From positions 206,275 to 270,274 of the forward strand of contig NZ_JOEK01000011.1 in NCBI RefSeq assembly GCF_000719135.1: 64,000 nt of DNA, read 5' to 3'. A program made the position numbers and the translations under genes. The stretch comes from Streptomyces avicenniae. GTDB lineage: Bacteria > Actinomycetota > Actinomycetes > Streptomycetales > Streptomycetaceae. Under the pieces are notes generated by a model. It was not told where the DNA came from and made no database searches. It was given only the letters and a program-made list of their open reading frames with translations. Below are positions 9,114 through 16,246 of the stretch, piece by piece. How positions within the stretch are numbered: position 1 is the stretch's first letter; each line of letters begins with the position of its first letter.

Positions 9114-10580
9114 ATGACCCTCTCCTCCCGGACCGCCACGACGGCACCGCCCGCCGCTGCCGCCGCGGTCGCGCCCCCGCCCGCGTCGCGTGACGGACGG
9201 CTCCTCGCGGTCGTGCTCGCCGGACAGTTCATGGCGCTGCTCGACGTCTTCGTCGTCAACGTCGCCGCCCCCACGATCCGTACCGACCTCGGCGCCTCGG
9301 GCAGCCGCCTCCAGCTCGTCGTCGCGGGGTACACGATCACGTACGCCGTGCTGCTCATCACCGGCGCCCGCCTCGGCGGACGCCTCGGTCCTGGCCGCCT
9401 CTTCCTCACCGGTCTCGGCGTCTTCACCGCCGCCTCCCTGGCCTGCGGCCTGGCGGGCGGCACCGACGCGCTGATCGCGGCGCGGGCCGTCCAGGGCGTC
9501 GGCGCGGCGCTGATGGTGCCGCAGGTGCTCAGCCTGATCCAGCGCACGTTCGCCGGGCAGGCCAGGGCGCGGGCGCTCACGTACTTCTCGGCCGTCGTGG
9601 CCACCGGCGCCGCCGCCGGGATGATCGTCGGCGGGGCGCTGATCGAGGCGGACGTCCTCGGCCTCGGCTGGCGGTCGGTGTTCCTCGTCAACGTGCCGAT
9701 CGGCCTGGTCCTCCTCGTGGTCGGCGCCCGCGTCCTGCCGCTGTCCCGGGCCGGGACGGACCGCGCGCGGGGCCTCGACCCGGTCGGCCTCGTGCTGCTC
9801 AGCGGCACGGTGCTCCTCGTCACCGTGCCCCTCGTGCTCGGGCAGGAACGCGACTGGCCCGCCTGGTGCTTCGCCTGCCTCGCGGGCGGCGCGCTCCTCG
9901 CCGCCGCCTTCGGCGTGTACGAGACGCGGCTCGCCCGCTCCGGCGGCCAGCCCCTGATATCCCCGCGCGCGCTGCGCACCCCCGGCGTCCTGCCGGGCGC
10001 GGCGGGCATCCTGCTGACGATGGTGGTCAACGGCGGCCTGACGTTCTCGCTGTCCCTCCACGCGCAGGGGCCCGAGGCGGGCGGCGGCCTCGCGTACCCG
10101 GCGCTGCGCTCCGGGGCGATGTTCGTGCCCATGGCGGTGTGCTACGGGCTCACGTCGCTGTACTGGCGCCGCCTCCCCGCGCGCCTGCACGGCGTCCTCG
10201 CGCCGGTCGGCTTCCTGCTGGCGGCCGTCGCGCTGCTGGTCACGGGACTGCTGCTGCGCGACGGCGACGGCATGGGCCCCGCCGTGATCGCCGCGCTCGC
10301 CTGCACCGGCCTCGGCATGGGCCTGGCGTACGCGCCGACGCTGGCCCGCACCCTCGGCTCCGTCCGCCCCGAGGACGCCCCGGACGCGAGCGGCATCACC
10401 GTGCTGTGCACGCAGCTCGGGATGCTCCTCGGCATCGCGATGATCGGCACCCTCTTCCTCGACCGCGCCGACGCCGACGGGTCCACGGCCGGTGCCCTGT
10501 GGCCGGTGGTGATCGCCCTCGCCGTGATCGCCGTGGCGGGTGCGGCGGCCGGGACGGGACGGCGGGTGAGGACGCCCTGA
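9114..10580 (+). CDS. MFS transporter, DHA2-type (drug:H+ antiporter)
   Basis: A 488-residue integral membrane protein with 12 or more membrane helices. The N-terminal half has the family motifs FMALLDVFVVNVAAPTI in helix 1, GARLGGRLGPGRLF in the first cytoplasmic loop, and ARAVQGVGAALMVP. It probably exports a toxic or secondary-metabolite compound by proton antiport. A GAGGGT box 6 bases before the ATG suggests a leaderless transcript. It is divergent from the MmyB-type regulator, the likely controller. A stem-loop follows the stop codon. Confidence 0.88.
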   Translation: MTLSSRTATTAPPAAAAAVAPPPASRDGRLLAVVLAGQFMALLDVFVVNVAAPTIRTDLGASGSRLQLVVAGYTITYAVLLITGARLGGRLGPGRLFLTGLGVFTAASLACGLAGGTDALIAARAVQGVGAALMVPQVLSLIQRTFAGQARARALTYFSAVVATGAAAGMIVGGALIEADVLGLGWRSVFLVNVPIGLVLLVVGARVLPLSRAGTDRARGLDPVGLVLLSGTVLLVTVPLVLGQERDWPAWCFACLAGGALLAAAFGVYETRLARSGGQPLISPRALRTPGVLPGAAGILLTMVVNGGLTFSLSLHAQGPEAGGGLAYPALRSGAMFVPMAVCYGLTSLYWRRLPARLHGVLAPVGFLLAAVALLVTGLLLRDGDGMGPAVIAALACTGLGMGLAYAPTLARTLGSVRPEDAPDASGITVLCTQLGMLLGIAMIGTLFLDRADADGSTAGALWPVVIALAVIAVAGAAAGTGRRVRTP

Positions 10581-10603
10581 CCGGCGGCCCGGCAGCGTGT
10601 ATC

Positions 10604-10634
10604 GATCCCGTCTCCCTTCCGTGGAGGCGGGATC
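10604..10634 (+). terminator. Stem-loop after the MFS gene
   Basis: GATCCCGTCTCC and GGAGGCGGGATC form a 12-pair stem (one G-U) around a 7-base loop, 24 bases after the MFS stop codon. There is no T-run, so it is a stem-loop terminator candidate of the kind common in GC-rich actinomycetes. Confidence 0.6.
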
Positions 10635-10760
10635 TCCCGCTTATCGGCCGCTCGTTGCCGTGGCACAATCCGGGGTAGACGCCGGGCTACGGGAGCCCGA
10701 GCCGACGAGGGGTACGCCACGGTGAGCACGGCCCACGACAGAGGGTGGAGCTGATCGCTC

Positions 10761-10994
10761 TTGGGTGCACACAGCAGGAAGTGTGACTGGTGCGGGACCG
10801 GTACACCGATCGTCCGTGACCTCCAGCCCGTCAACACGTCCTACCAGTACTGGTGCGTCGAATGCGCCCGCGCCCTGATCATCAGAGGCGACCCGATCGA
10901 GGTCTACCGGGAGCTGGAGGGCGAGCCGATCTACGGCCGTCTCCTGGACGAGCACTGCGCGCTGAAGCGGTTCTACTCCTTCGCCAGCGTGTGA
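10761..10994 (+). CDS. Small conserved protein with two CxxC pairs
   Basis: A 77-residue soluble protein with a probable zinc ribbon: CDWCG at residues 8-12 and CVEC at about 32-35, plus a further Cys near the end. The remaining sequence (PIEVYRELEGEPIYGRLLDEHCALKRFYSFASV) is highly conserved-looking. The TTG at 10761 is the only start that leaves the first CxxC intact; a GGTGGAG ribosome-binding site lies about 10 bases upstream. A ten-codon open frame (GTG 10722 to TGA 10754) precedes it. The gene lies next to tRNA-Ala. Function unknown. Confidence 0.75.
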   Translation: MGAHSRKCDWCGTGTPIVRDLQPVNTSYQYWCVECARALIIRGDPIEVYRELEGEPIYGRLLDEHCALKRFYSFASV

Positions 10995-11101
10995 CCCCCG
11001 GCCCGCCCGATCCGCCCCTCCCGCGGATTTGGCAATCGGCCCGGGGGTGCGTGTAAAGTAGGGATCACCGCGAAGGGGACACCCGGAGCGGGGACAGGCA
11101 A

Positions 11102-11174
<73 letters not shown>

Positions 11175-11182
11175 CAGATCAG

Positions 11183-11210
11183 AGGCCGTCTCCCATGAGG
11201 GAGGCGGCTT
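11183..11210 (+). terminator. Terminator of tRNA-Ala
   Basis: GCCGTCTCCC, loop ATGA, GGGAGGCGGC (one G-U) with an extra A-T and G-T pair outside, followed by a T-rich tail CTTTC. It lies 9 bases after the tRNA. It coincides with the integrase-tail remnant on the other strand. Confidence 0.7.
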
Positions 11211-11220
11211 CTTTCGTGCG

Positions 11221-11242
11221 CTGCGTGACTGTCTGCGTGACT
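11221..11242. repeat. Direct repeat CTGCGTGACT, two copies
   Basis: Two perfect copies of a 10-base word separated by GT. On the minus strand this encodes the VTQ-T-VTQ duplication of the integrase-like remnant. Confidence 0.7.
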
Positions 11243-11463
11243 ACGGAGTCGGGTCAGCTCTTGAAGAGCCGGTCCCTGGCCGTGGCGCCGGTCCGGATGG
11301 CGACGGGCCTTGTCGCTCCTGTCCCTGCGGACGCCCACGGTCGGTGGCCTGCCCATGCGCCAGCGGGCACGTGCTCCCGCCACCCGCCCGGATCGATGCA
11401 CGGGCGCGCGATGCATGGGGATAAGAACTGGTCGGCGAATCCGCCGACTTCTAACCTGCCCAC

Positions 11464-11898
11464 ATGAGCGAAGGTGGCGCCACGATACGCGTAGGAGACC
11501 CAGGACCCCGACCGGTCCACCTGCTCTTCTCCGAGCCGACAAGGCCCTACGGGGACGACCTCACACTCGACTTCCTCGTGAGAGCCCGCGGGCAATCGGT
11601 GAGCATCGAGACCCTGGTGCGGACGTGGGACGGCGACGGCCTCGACGCCTTCCTCTCCGCACTGGCCGAGGACTTCCGCGGCTGGGGAGGAGCGCGCGCC
11701 TGGCGCTCCCTGGAACGCGACCTGACGATCTCGGCGGAACACCGCTCGGGCGGCTACGTCCACCTGACGTGGGGCATCCACGGCCGCCCGCCGTTCGAGG
11801 AGTGGCACTTCGAGACCACCACCGTGCATGCGGCCGGCGAGGAGATGCGCACCCTCGCCGCCGAATTCCGCACATTTCTCACGAGCGCGGTCGAGTAA
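11464..11898 (+). CDS. DUF6228-type hypothetical protein
   Basis: A 144-residue soluble protein starting at ATG 11464. The centre (LVRTWDGDGLDAFLSALAEDFRGWGGARAWRSLERDLTISAEHRSGG) and the end (HAAGEEMRTLAAEFRTFL) resemble the Streptomyces DUF6228 family from memory. Length fits. Function unknown; members are common in accessory regions. It follows the tRNA-Ala/integrase scar by 210 bases and is closed by a strong terminator, so it is a monocistronic accessory gene. Confidence 0.7.
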   Translation: MSEGGATIRVGDPGPRPVHLLFSEPTRPYGDDLTLDFLVRARGQSVSIETLVRTWDGDGLDAFLSALAEDFRGWGGARAWRSLERDLTISAEHRSGGYVHLTWGIHGRPPFEEWHFETTTVHAAGEEMRTLAAEFRTFLTSAVE

Positions 11899-11964
11899 CG
11901 GCGTCCGCGGCTGGCCGCGCAGGTGCCTGGCTGACGGGGCCTGGAGGAGTTCTTCACCGCAGGG

Positions 11965-11999
11965 AAGATCCCCTTCCGTTGGGAGGGGATCTTTTGCTT
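11965..11999 (+). terminator. Strong rho-independent-type terminator
   Basis: A 13-pair stem (AAGATCCCCTTCC with GGGAGGGGATCTT, one G-U) around the loop GTT, followed by TTGCTTT. It ends the DUF6228-type gene. Confidence 0.85.
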
Positions 12000-12476
12000 T
12001 GCCGAAGGCCGGGGTGCGCGCTCCGGCCTCGCCTCGGGGGGTGTCGGCGGCGGCGCATTGTGGCGGTGGCGGGGGGTGCTGCGCAGGTAGTCGGCCCTCT
12101 TCGGCTCGAAGTCCGCTTCCCCGGTGGTCGGTTCGAGCCGGTTGGGCGGGAGCGCGCTTGCCGGGGCGTCCGCGGGGACAGTTCTGTTCCCGGGTGTGCT
12201 GACGCGAGGCCGTGGGGGGGATCGTGAGGGGAAGACGCCGGAGGGGGACGGCCGGACGGCTCGCGCGTCGGGGAACCCCGAGAGGCCGCGCCGTGCGGCG
12301 GCCGTCGTGCGGAACCCGTCCGCCGAACGCCGCGTGACGACGCGGTTCCTCCCTTCTCCGTACCACTCGACGGCACGGTCCGTGTCGGTCGGACGTCCCG
12401 ACTCCTCCTCCCGCCTCCCGTGCAGCACGCCTTCCGCCCTGACCGGGCCGAACGCCGAGCTAAAGGAGTTCTCGCC
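11994..12476. other. Gene-free stretch in the accessory island
   Basis: About 480 bases with no frame that looks coding. The ORFs here lack start sites with ribosome-binding sequences and have unstructured Arg/Pro-rich translations. It may be residual DNA from the integration event proposed at tRNA-Ala. The right end holds the ribosome-binding site (AAAGGAG) for the gene at 12477. Confidence 0.5.
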
Positions 12477-14216
12477 ATGCCGGCTCTGCTCAACTACTCC
12501 GTCGTCACGGACCCGACCGCACTGGCGGCGTCCCAGCCCGGGGCGCCCTCGGTGGGGAGCCTGTACGTGATCGTCTCCAACCACCATCTGCGGACCGTGA
12601 CATGGGAATCCATCGAGGTGGACCTGTCCGGGCTGACCGCGTCCCCGCAGGACGTCACCCTCGGCGTCAGGACCGATCCACCCACCCCCTCGGCGGCGCT
12701 GCTGAACTTCCGCTGGGACGGCGCCACGGGGTCCTTCCGGCTGGACGGCTCCTCGGGGGCCGTGATCAACCTCGCCCCCGGGCACTCCCTGACCCTGGAG
12801 TTGGAGAACATCGCCGTCTCAGGCGCCGGGGGGCTGGTGCCGCTGAAGATACGTGAGGTCGCCTGGGGTGGGGACGACCATCGCGGCTTCCCCTCGGCAG
12901 GGGAGTCCTACGGGCTCACGCTCGGGCTGGTGACGAGCACGCCGAAGGTCCCGCGGAACTTCCGTCCCGAGGGGCCGTCCCAGGTCGATGTGGACGCGGG
13001 CGCCAACGTCGTCCTCGCGTGGGAGGGGCCCGACAACCTTGACTACTGGATCCGTGGCGCGGACGGGGGCGACGTCCTCGTCCACACGGCCAATCCCGGG
13101 CCCCAGGTGACGCAGGGGTCCCACACCTGGTCGCCGCCCTCCGCCCCCAGGAGGGGCACGACCTACACGCTGGTGGCCGGGACCGGCGGCGGGACCGGGC
13201 AGTTGGAGCAGGGCTACTTCCTCACGACGACCGTGCACGCGCGCGTTCCCGAGTTCGAGAGCGGGACGCGTACGCCCTGGGTCGAGGGGACGACGGACAA
13301 GGGCCGGGTCGCCTTCACGGCGACGGGGGCGGAGGTCCGCGACGGGGCCGGGAAGTGGGGGACCGTCTCGGCGGACAAGGCGGACGTCAACGGGGTCCGC
13401 ACGAAGTGGGTCTGGGGGCGGGACGACAGTGACGGGTGGATCGAGTTCCCGTCGTCCGGGATCAACGTGTACCACGGGACGGGGAAGGACTGGGGCACGG
13501 TCTCGGCGGACAAGGCCGATGTCAACGGGGTCCGCACGAAGTGGGTTTGGGGGCGCAACGACAGCGATGGCTGGATCAGCTTCCCCGAGTCGGGGGTCAA
13601 CGTGTACCACGGCACCGGGAAGGACTGGGGCACCGTCTCGGCCGACACGGCGGACGTGAACGGCGTCCGTACGAAGTGGGTGCGGGGGCGGGACGACAGT
13701 GACGGGTGGATCGAGTTCCCGTCGTCGGGGATCAACGTCTACCACGGCACGGGCAAGGAGTGGGGCACCGTCTCGGCGGACAAGGCGGACGTGAACGGCG
13801 TGCGCACGAAGTGGGTCTGGGGGCGGAGCGACAGTTCGGGGTGGATCGACTTCCCCGACTCCGGGATCGACGTGTACCACGGGACCGGCAAGGACTGGGG
13901 CACCGTCTCCGCCGCCAAGGCGGATCTGAACGAGCTGGTCACCGGCGGCGCGCTGGTGAAGGAACGGCTCGTCGTGGAGGGCGGGATCACGGTCAACGAC
14001 GTGCAAGGGCCGGTGTTCGACACCTACCCCAGCGGCTGGCTGGACATCAAGGGCGGCGCGGACTTCCTGGACTCGGACGGCCAGAACATCATGCGCGTCG
14101 GCAGCCGGGTGAACGGCAGGATCGCGCACGGCGCGAGCATCGACGGACCCCTGAACGTCGGCGGCGACGTCACGGCGAACATCACCTCCACGGGAGGAAC
14201 CGGCAGGAAGCTGTAG
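12477..14216 (+). CDS. Large repeat protein with fibre-like C-terminus
   Basis: A 579-residue protein starting at ATG 12477 behind AAAGGAG. No signal peptide is visible. Residues 1-150 (LLNYSVVTDPTALAAS, SVGSLYVIVSNHHLRTVTW) look like an all-beta domain known to me from actinobacterial hypothetical proteins; residues about 160-255 look like a second beta domain. Four near-perfect 45-residue repeats follow at 295-429 and on to 474, each with WGTVSADKADVNGVRTKW and WIEFPSSGINVYHGTGKDW, flanked by partial copies. The end (LDIKGGADFLDSDGQNIMRV, then a Gly/Thr-rich tail) recalls phage tail-fibre trimerisation regions. Function unknown; possibly a surface or contractile-particle adhesin. Confidence 0.75.
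   Translation: MPALLNYSVVTDPTALAASQPGAPSVGSLYVIVSNHHLRTVTWESIEVDLSGLTASPQDVTLGVRTDPPTPSAALLNFRWDGATGSFRLDGSSGAVINLAPGHSLTLELENIAVSGAGGLVPLKIREVAWGGDDHRGFPSAGESYGLTLGLVTSTPKVPRNFRPEGPSQVDVDAGANVVLAWEGPDNLDYWIRGADGGDVLVHTANPGPQVTQGSHTWSPPSAPRRGTTYTLVAGTGGGTGQLEQGYFLTTTVHARVPEFESGTRTPWVEGTTDKGRVAFTATGAEVRDGAGKWGTVSADKADVNGVRTKWVWGRDDSDGWIEFPSSGINVYHGTGKDWGTVSADKADVNGVRTKWVWGRNDSDGWISFPESGVNVYHGTGKDWGTVSADTADVNGVRTKWVRGRDDSDGWIEFPSSGINVYHGTGKEWGTVSADKADVNGVRTKWVWGRSDSSGWIDFPDSGIDVYHGTGKDWGTVSAAKADLNELVTGGALVKERLVVEGGITVNDVQGPVFDTYPSGWLDIKGGADFLDSDGQNIMRVGSRVNGRIAHGASIDGPLNVGGDVTANITSTGGTGRKL
13359..13898 (+). repeat. Four tandem 135-bp repeats inside the fibre-like gene
   Basis: Units begin at 13359, 13494, 13629 and 13764, each coding 45 residues, and a partial fifth starts at 13899. 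Units 1, 2 and 4 are almost identical in DNA; unit 3 differs at a few codons. Such identity suggests recent duplication or ongoing recombination that changes copy number. Confidence 0.9.
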
Positions 14217-14345
14217 GACCACCGGAGCGCATCCGCCCCCACCGCCTGCTGCCCGACCCCCACCGGTCGCCCAGCAGGCGGCTCCACGCTCCTGCACCCC
14301 GCTTGTGCGGGAGCCCAGTTCGCCTTCCCCGCCCATGTGGACGAC

Positions 14346-14557
14346 GAAAACAGCCCCGCGTGCGCGGGGAGGAGCGCGCCTGGTCGCATGGCGGATACGA
14401 GATGCGGGGAGCAGCCCCGCGTGCGCGGAAAGGAGCGCGAGGCCGTCGCCCAGGGCGCCGAGCAGCCGGGAGCAGCCCCGCGTGCGCGGGGAGGAGGACC
14501 GGAAGATGATCGGCGGCTACGCGGCCGTGGGAACAGCCCCGCGGGTGCGGGGAGCAG
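14346..14557 (-). CRISPR. Short type I-E-like CRISPR array, four repeats, three spacers, no cas genes
   Basis: Repeats of 29 bases start at 14346, 14407, 14468 and 14529, exactly 61 bases apart, leaving three spacers of 32 bases (14375-14406, 14436-14467, 14497-14528). On the plus strand the core is CAGCCCCGCG-TGCGCGGGG; its complement matches the CCCCGCG hairpin repeat of type I-E systems. All spacers are unrelated to each other. A fifth, degenerate repeat may lie at 14289-14317, 57 bases before the first. An AT-richer leader lies to the right, so the array is read on the minus strand with the oldest end at the left. No cas gene is in the window. Confidence 0.85.
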
Positions 14558-14630
14558 AGTAATTGACCTGCGGGTTCAGGGGCGGGGGTGCTGAATTTTG
14601 CTTACCTCACCTTTGGTGCGCGCGTGAGGT
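14558..14630 (-). promoter_or_regulatory. CRISPR leader
   Basis: Immediately to the right of the last repeat lies a stretch with AT-rich patches (AATTTTGCTTACC). On the minus strand it reads towards the array and ends in CCGCAGGTCAATTAC directly before the repeat, similar to leaders I recall from Streptomyces type I-E arrays. Confidence 0.55.
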
Positions 14631-14646
14631 GGCGGTCCGGCGGTGG

Positions 14647-14994
14647 TCACGGTGTGACCGTCACCGTCGCCTGGCGGTCGTAGAAGGCGAGGTGGTCCTT
14701 GATCACCGCCACCGACGGGATCGGCTCCGGGTACGCCCAGGCCACCGTCCGGTCGGGGGAGGCGCCGCGGAGCGTCCAGTAGGACGCCTCGCCCTTGAAC
14801 GGGCACGTCGTGTGCAGGTCAGCCGGTGCGAGGAGGTCGAGGCGTACGTCGGCCGGGGGGATGTACCAGCGGTCGGGGAGCCCGGTCTCCTTGAGCAGCA
14901 CGGGCCGCCGCGTCTCGGCGACGACCTGGCCGCCGATCTCCACGCGCACGTGCCGCTCGACGGTCGCGGCCTCGACGGTGTGTCCTGATCCCAC
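14647..14994 (-). CDS. DUF427 domain protein
   Basis: A 115-residue soluble protein. The family signature is clear: VEIGGQVVAETRRPVLLKETGLPDRWYIPPADVRLDLL, then TCPFKGEASYWTL and VAWAYPEPIPS, ending IKDHLAFYD. DUF427 proteins are small beta-barrel proteins of unknown biochemical role. It is transcribed towards the CRISPR array and is divergent from the PLP-dependent enzyme at 15099, about 100 bases away. Confidence 0.9.
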   Translation of the reverse strand: MGSGHTVEAATVERHVRVEIGGQVVAETRRPVLLKETGLPDRWYIPPADVRLDLLAPADLHTTCPFKGEASYWTLRGASPDRTVAWAYPEPIPSVAVIKDHLAFYDRQATVTVTP

Positions 14995-15086
14995 GGCTCT
15001 CCCTCCGGGACCGGCCCCCGCCGGTCCGCGTCGCCGTCCATTGTCCCTCGCCCGCCGCCCACCCGTCCGGCGTCAGGGCACGCCGT

Positions 15087-15092
15087 TAGGGT
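15087..15092 (+). promoter_or_regulatory. -10 box for leaderless PLP-enzyme gene
   Basis: TAGGGT ends 6 bases before the GTG at 15099. No ribosome-binding site is seen. Confidence 0.5.
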
Positions 15093-15098
15093 GGGGGC

Positions 15099-16205
15099 GT
15101 GCGTGCGAACGGGGCCGGTGGCTGGGCGGCGGAGGCGATCCTGCGGCTCATGGCGGACGCCGGGCCGGCCACGCCGACCCCGCTGCGCCGCGTGCCGCTG
15201 CCCGCGCTGCCGGACGTGGATCTCTATCTGAAGGACGAGTCCGCGCTCCCCACCGGAAGCCTCAAGTACCGCCTCGCGCAAGCGATGTTGTGCCAGGCCA
15301 TCGGCACCGGAGCCCTCGCGCGCGGCATGACCGTCGTCATGGGGACGGGCGGCGCCGTGGCCGTCGCGACGGCGCGGCTGGCGACGCTGGCCGGGCTGCC
15401 GTTCGTCGCCGTCGTCCCGGCGAAGACGCCGCGGGCCGTGCGGGCGGGCATCGAGCGGCAGGGCGGCGCGTGCCGTGACGCCGAGGGCCCCCCGGCCGGG
15501 CTGCACGAGGAGGCCCGCGCGTTCGCCGCCCGCGTCGGCGCCCACTTCCTCGACCACTACACCGACGCCGCCCCCGCCCTCGCCGCCTGGCCCGGCCCCA
15601 CGGCGGCCGACGAGATCTTCGCCGCCCTGCGCACGCACCGCCACCCCGTGCCCGCCTGGCTGGTGGCCGGGGCGGGCACCGGCGCGACGTCGGCCGCCCT
15701 CGGCCGTCACATCCGCGGGGGCGGTCACCCGACGCGCCTCGCCGTCGCCGACCCCGAGAACTCCGCCTACTTCCCCGCCTGGGCCAGCGGTTGCCGCGAC
15801 TACGCCACGGGGATGCCGTCGCGCGTCCCCGGCATCGGCCGCCCCCGCGTGGAGCCAGGGTTCGCGCCCGAGCTGATCGACCTGGTGATCCCCGTGCCCG
15901 ACGCCGCCGGTGCGGCGGCCCTGCGCTGGCTGCACGGCACGGCGGGCGTCCCGGCTGGCCCCGCCACCGGCACGGTGCTGTGGGCCGCCTGCCATCTCGC
16001 CGCCCGCCTGCGCGAGGCGGGCACGGGCGGCAGCGTCGTCGCCGTCATGGGCGACGGTGCCGAGCCCTACCGCGCCACGCACCTCGACCCGGCCTGGGCC
16101 GACGCCCACGGCCTGGCCCCCGGGCGCTACGCGGCGGACCTGGAACGCTTCGCCGCCACCGGCGCGTGGCGCTTCGGCAGCGGTGCGCGGCGGGCGTCGG
16201 CCTAA
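15099..16205 (+). CDS. PLP-dependent cysteine-synthase-like enzyme
   Basis: A 368-residue protein of the fold-II PLP family. The PLP lysine is in DESALPTGSLKYRLA (compare PTGSLKHR in relatives). The phosphate-cradle region, usually an SSGN/SSGS-type loop, reads VMGTGGAVAVATARLA here, and GAGTGATSAALGRHI is a second Gly-rich loop. Streptomyces homologues are annotated as PLP-dependent cysteine synthases, but the changed loop makes the substrate uncertain. The start follows a -10 box by 6 bases. It is read in the same direction as the ABC-F gene, 41 bases downstream. Confidence 0.8.
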   Translation: MRANGAGGWAAEAILRLMADAGPATPTPLRRVPLPALPDVDLYLKDESALPTGSLKYRLAQAMLCQAIGTGALARGMTVVMGTGGAVAVATARLATLAGLPFVAVVPAKTPRAVRAGIERQGGACRDAEGPPAGLHEEARAFAARVGAHFLDHYTDAAPALAAWPGPTAADEIFAALRTHRHPVPAWLVAGAGTGATSAALGRHIRGGGHPTRLAVADPENSAYFPAWASGCRDYATGMPSRVPGIGRPRVEPGFAPELIDLVIPVPDAAGAAALRWLHGTAGVPAGPATGTVLWAACHLAARLREAGTGGSVVAVMGDGAEPYRATHLDPAWADAHGLAPGRYAADLERFAATGAWRFGSGARRASA

Positions 16206-16246
16206 AGGCGTTGGGCATCCCCCTGCCGCTCCGGCAGACTGCGGGC

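Larger units (their letters stand above)
11179..11253 (-). pseudogene. Probable 3' remnant of a tyrosine integrase beside tRNA-Ala
   Basis: On the minus strand an open stretch of 24 codons reads PDSVVTQTVTQRTKEAAS and ends in TGA only 4 bases from the tRNA 3' end. The VTQTVTQ repeat is of a kind I associate with the C-terminal tails of actinobacterial tyrosine integrases, which typically stop right next to the attachment site. The frame is closed upstream by TGA at 11254-11256, so nothing functional remains. I interpret it as a scar of a lost or decayed integrative element. The call rests on a short motif plus location. Confidence 0.45.

Noticed and set aside
11994..12476. Minus-strand frame with the segment ADFEPKRADYLRSTP as a possible gene fragment
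   Set aside because: It runs through a strong terminator and the neighbouring gene antisense, with no start site; too weak to call.
14289..14317. Fifth CRISPR repeat
   Set aside because: Only the CCCCGC core and right part match, and the distance to the next repeat is 57 rather than 61; kept as a possible degenerate end but not counted in the array.
11175..14700. Second copy of the tRNA-Ala 3' end that would mark the far attachment site of an integrated element
   Set aside because: I searched by eye for the sequence TCCATAGCTCCA and relatives downstream and found none, so no complete element can be delimited.
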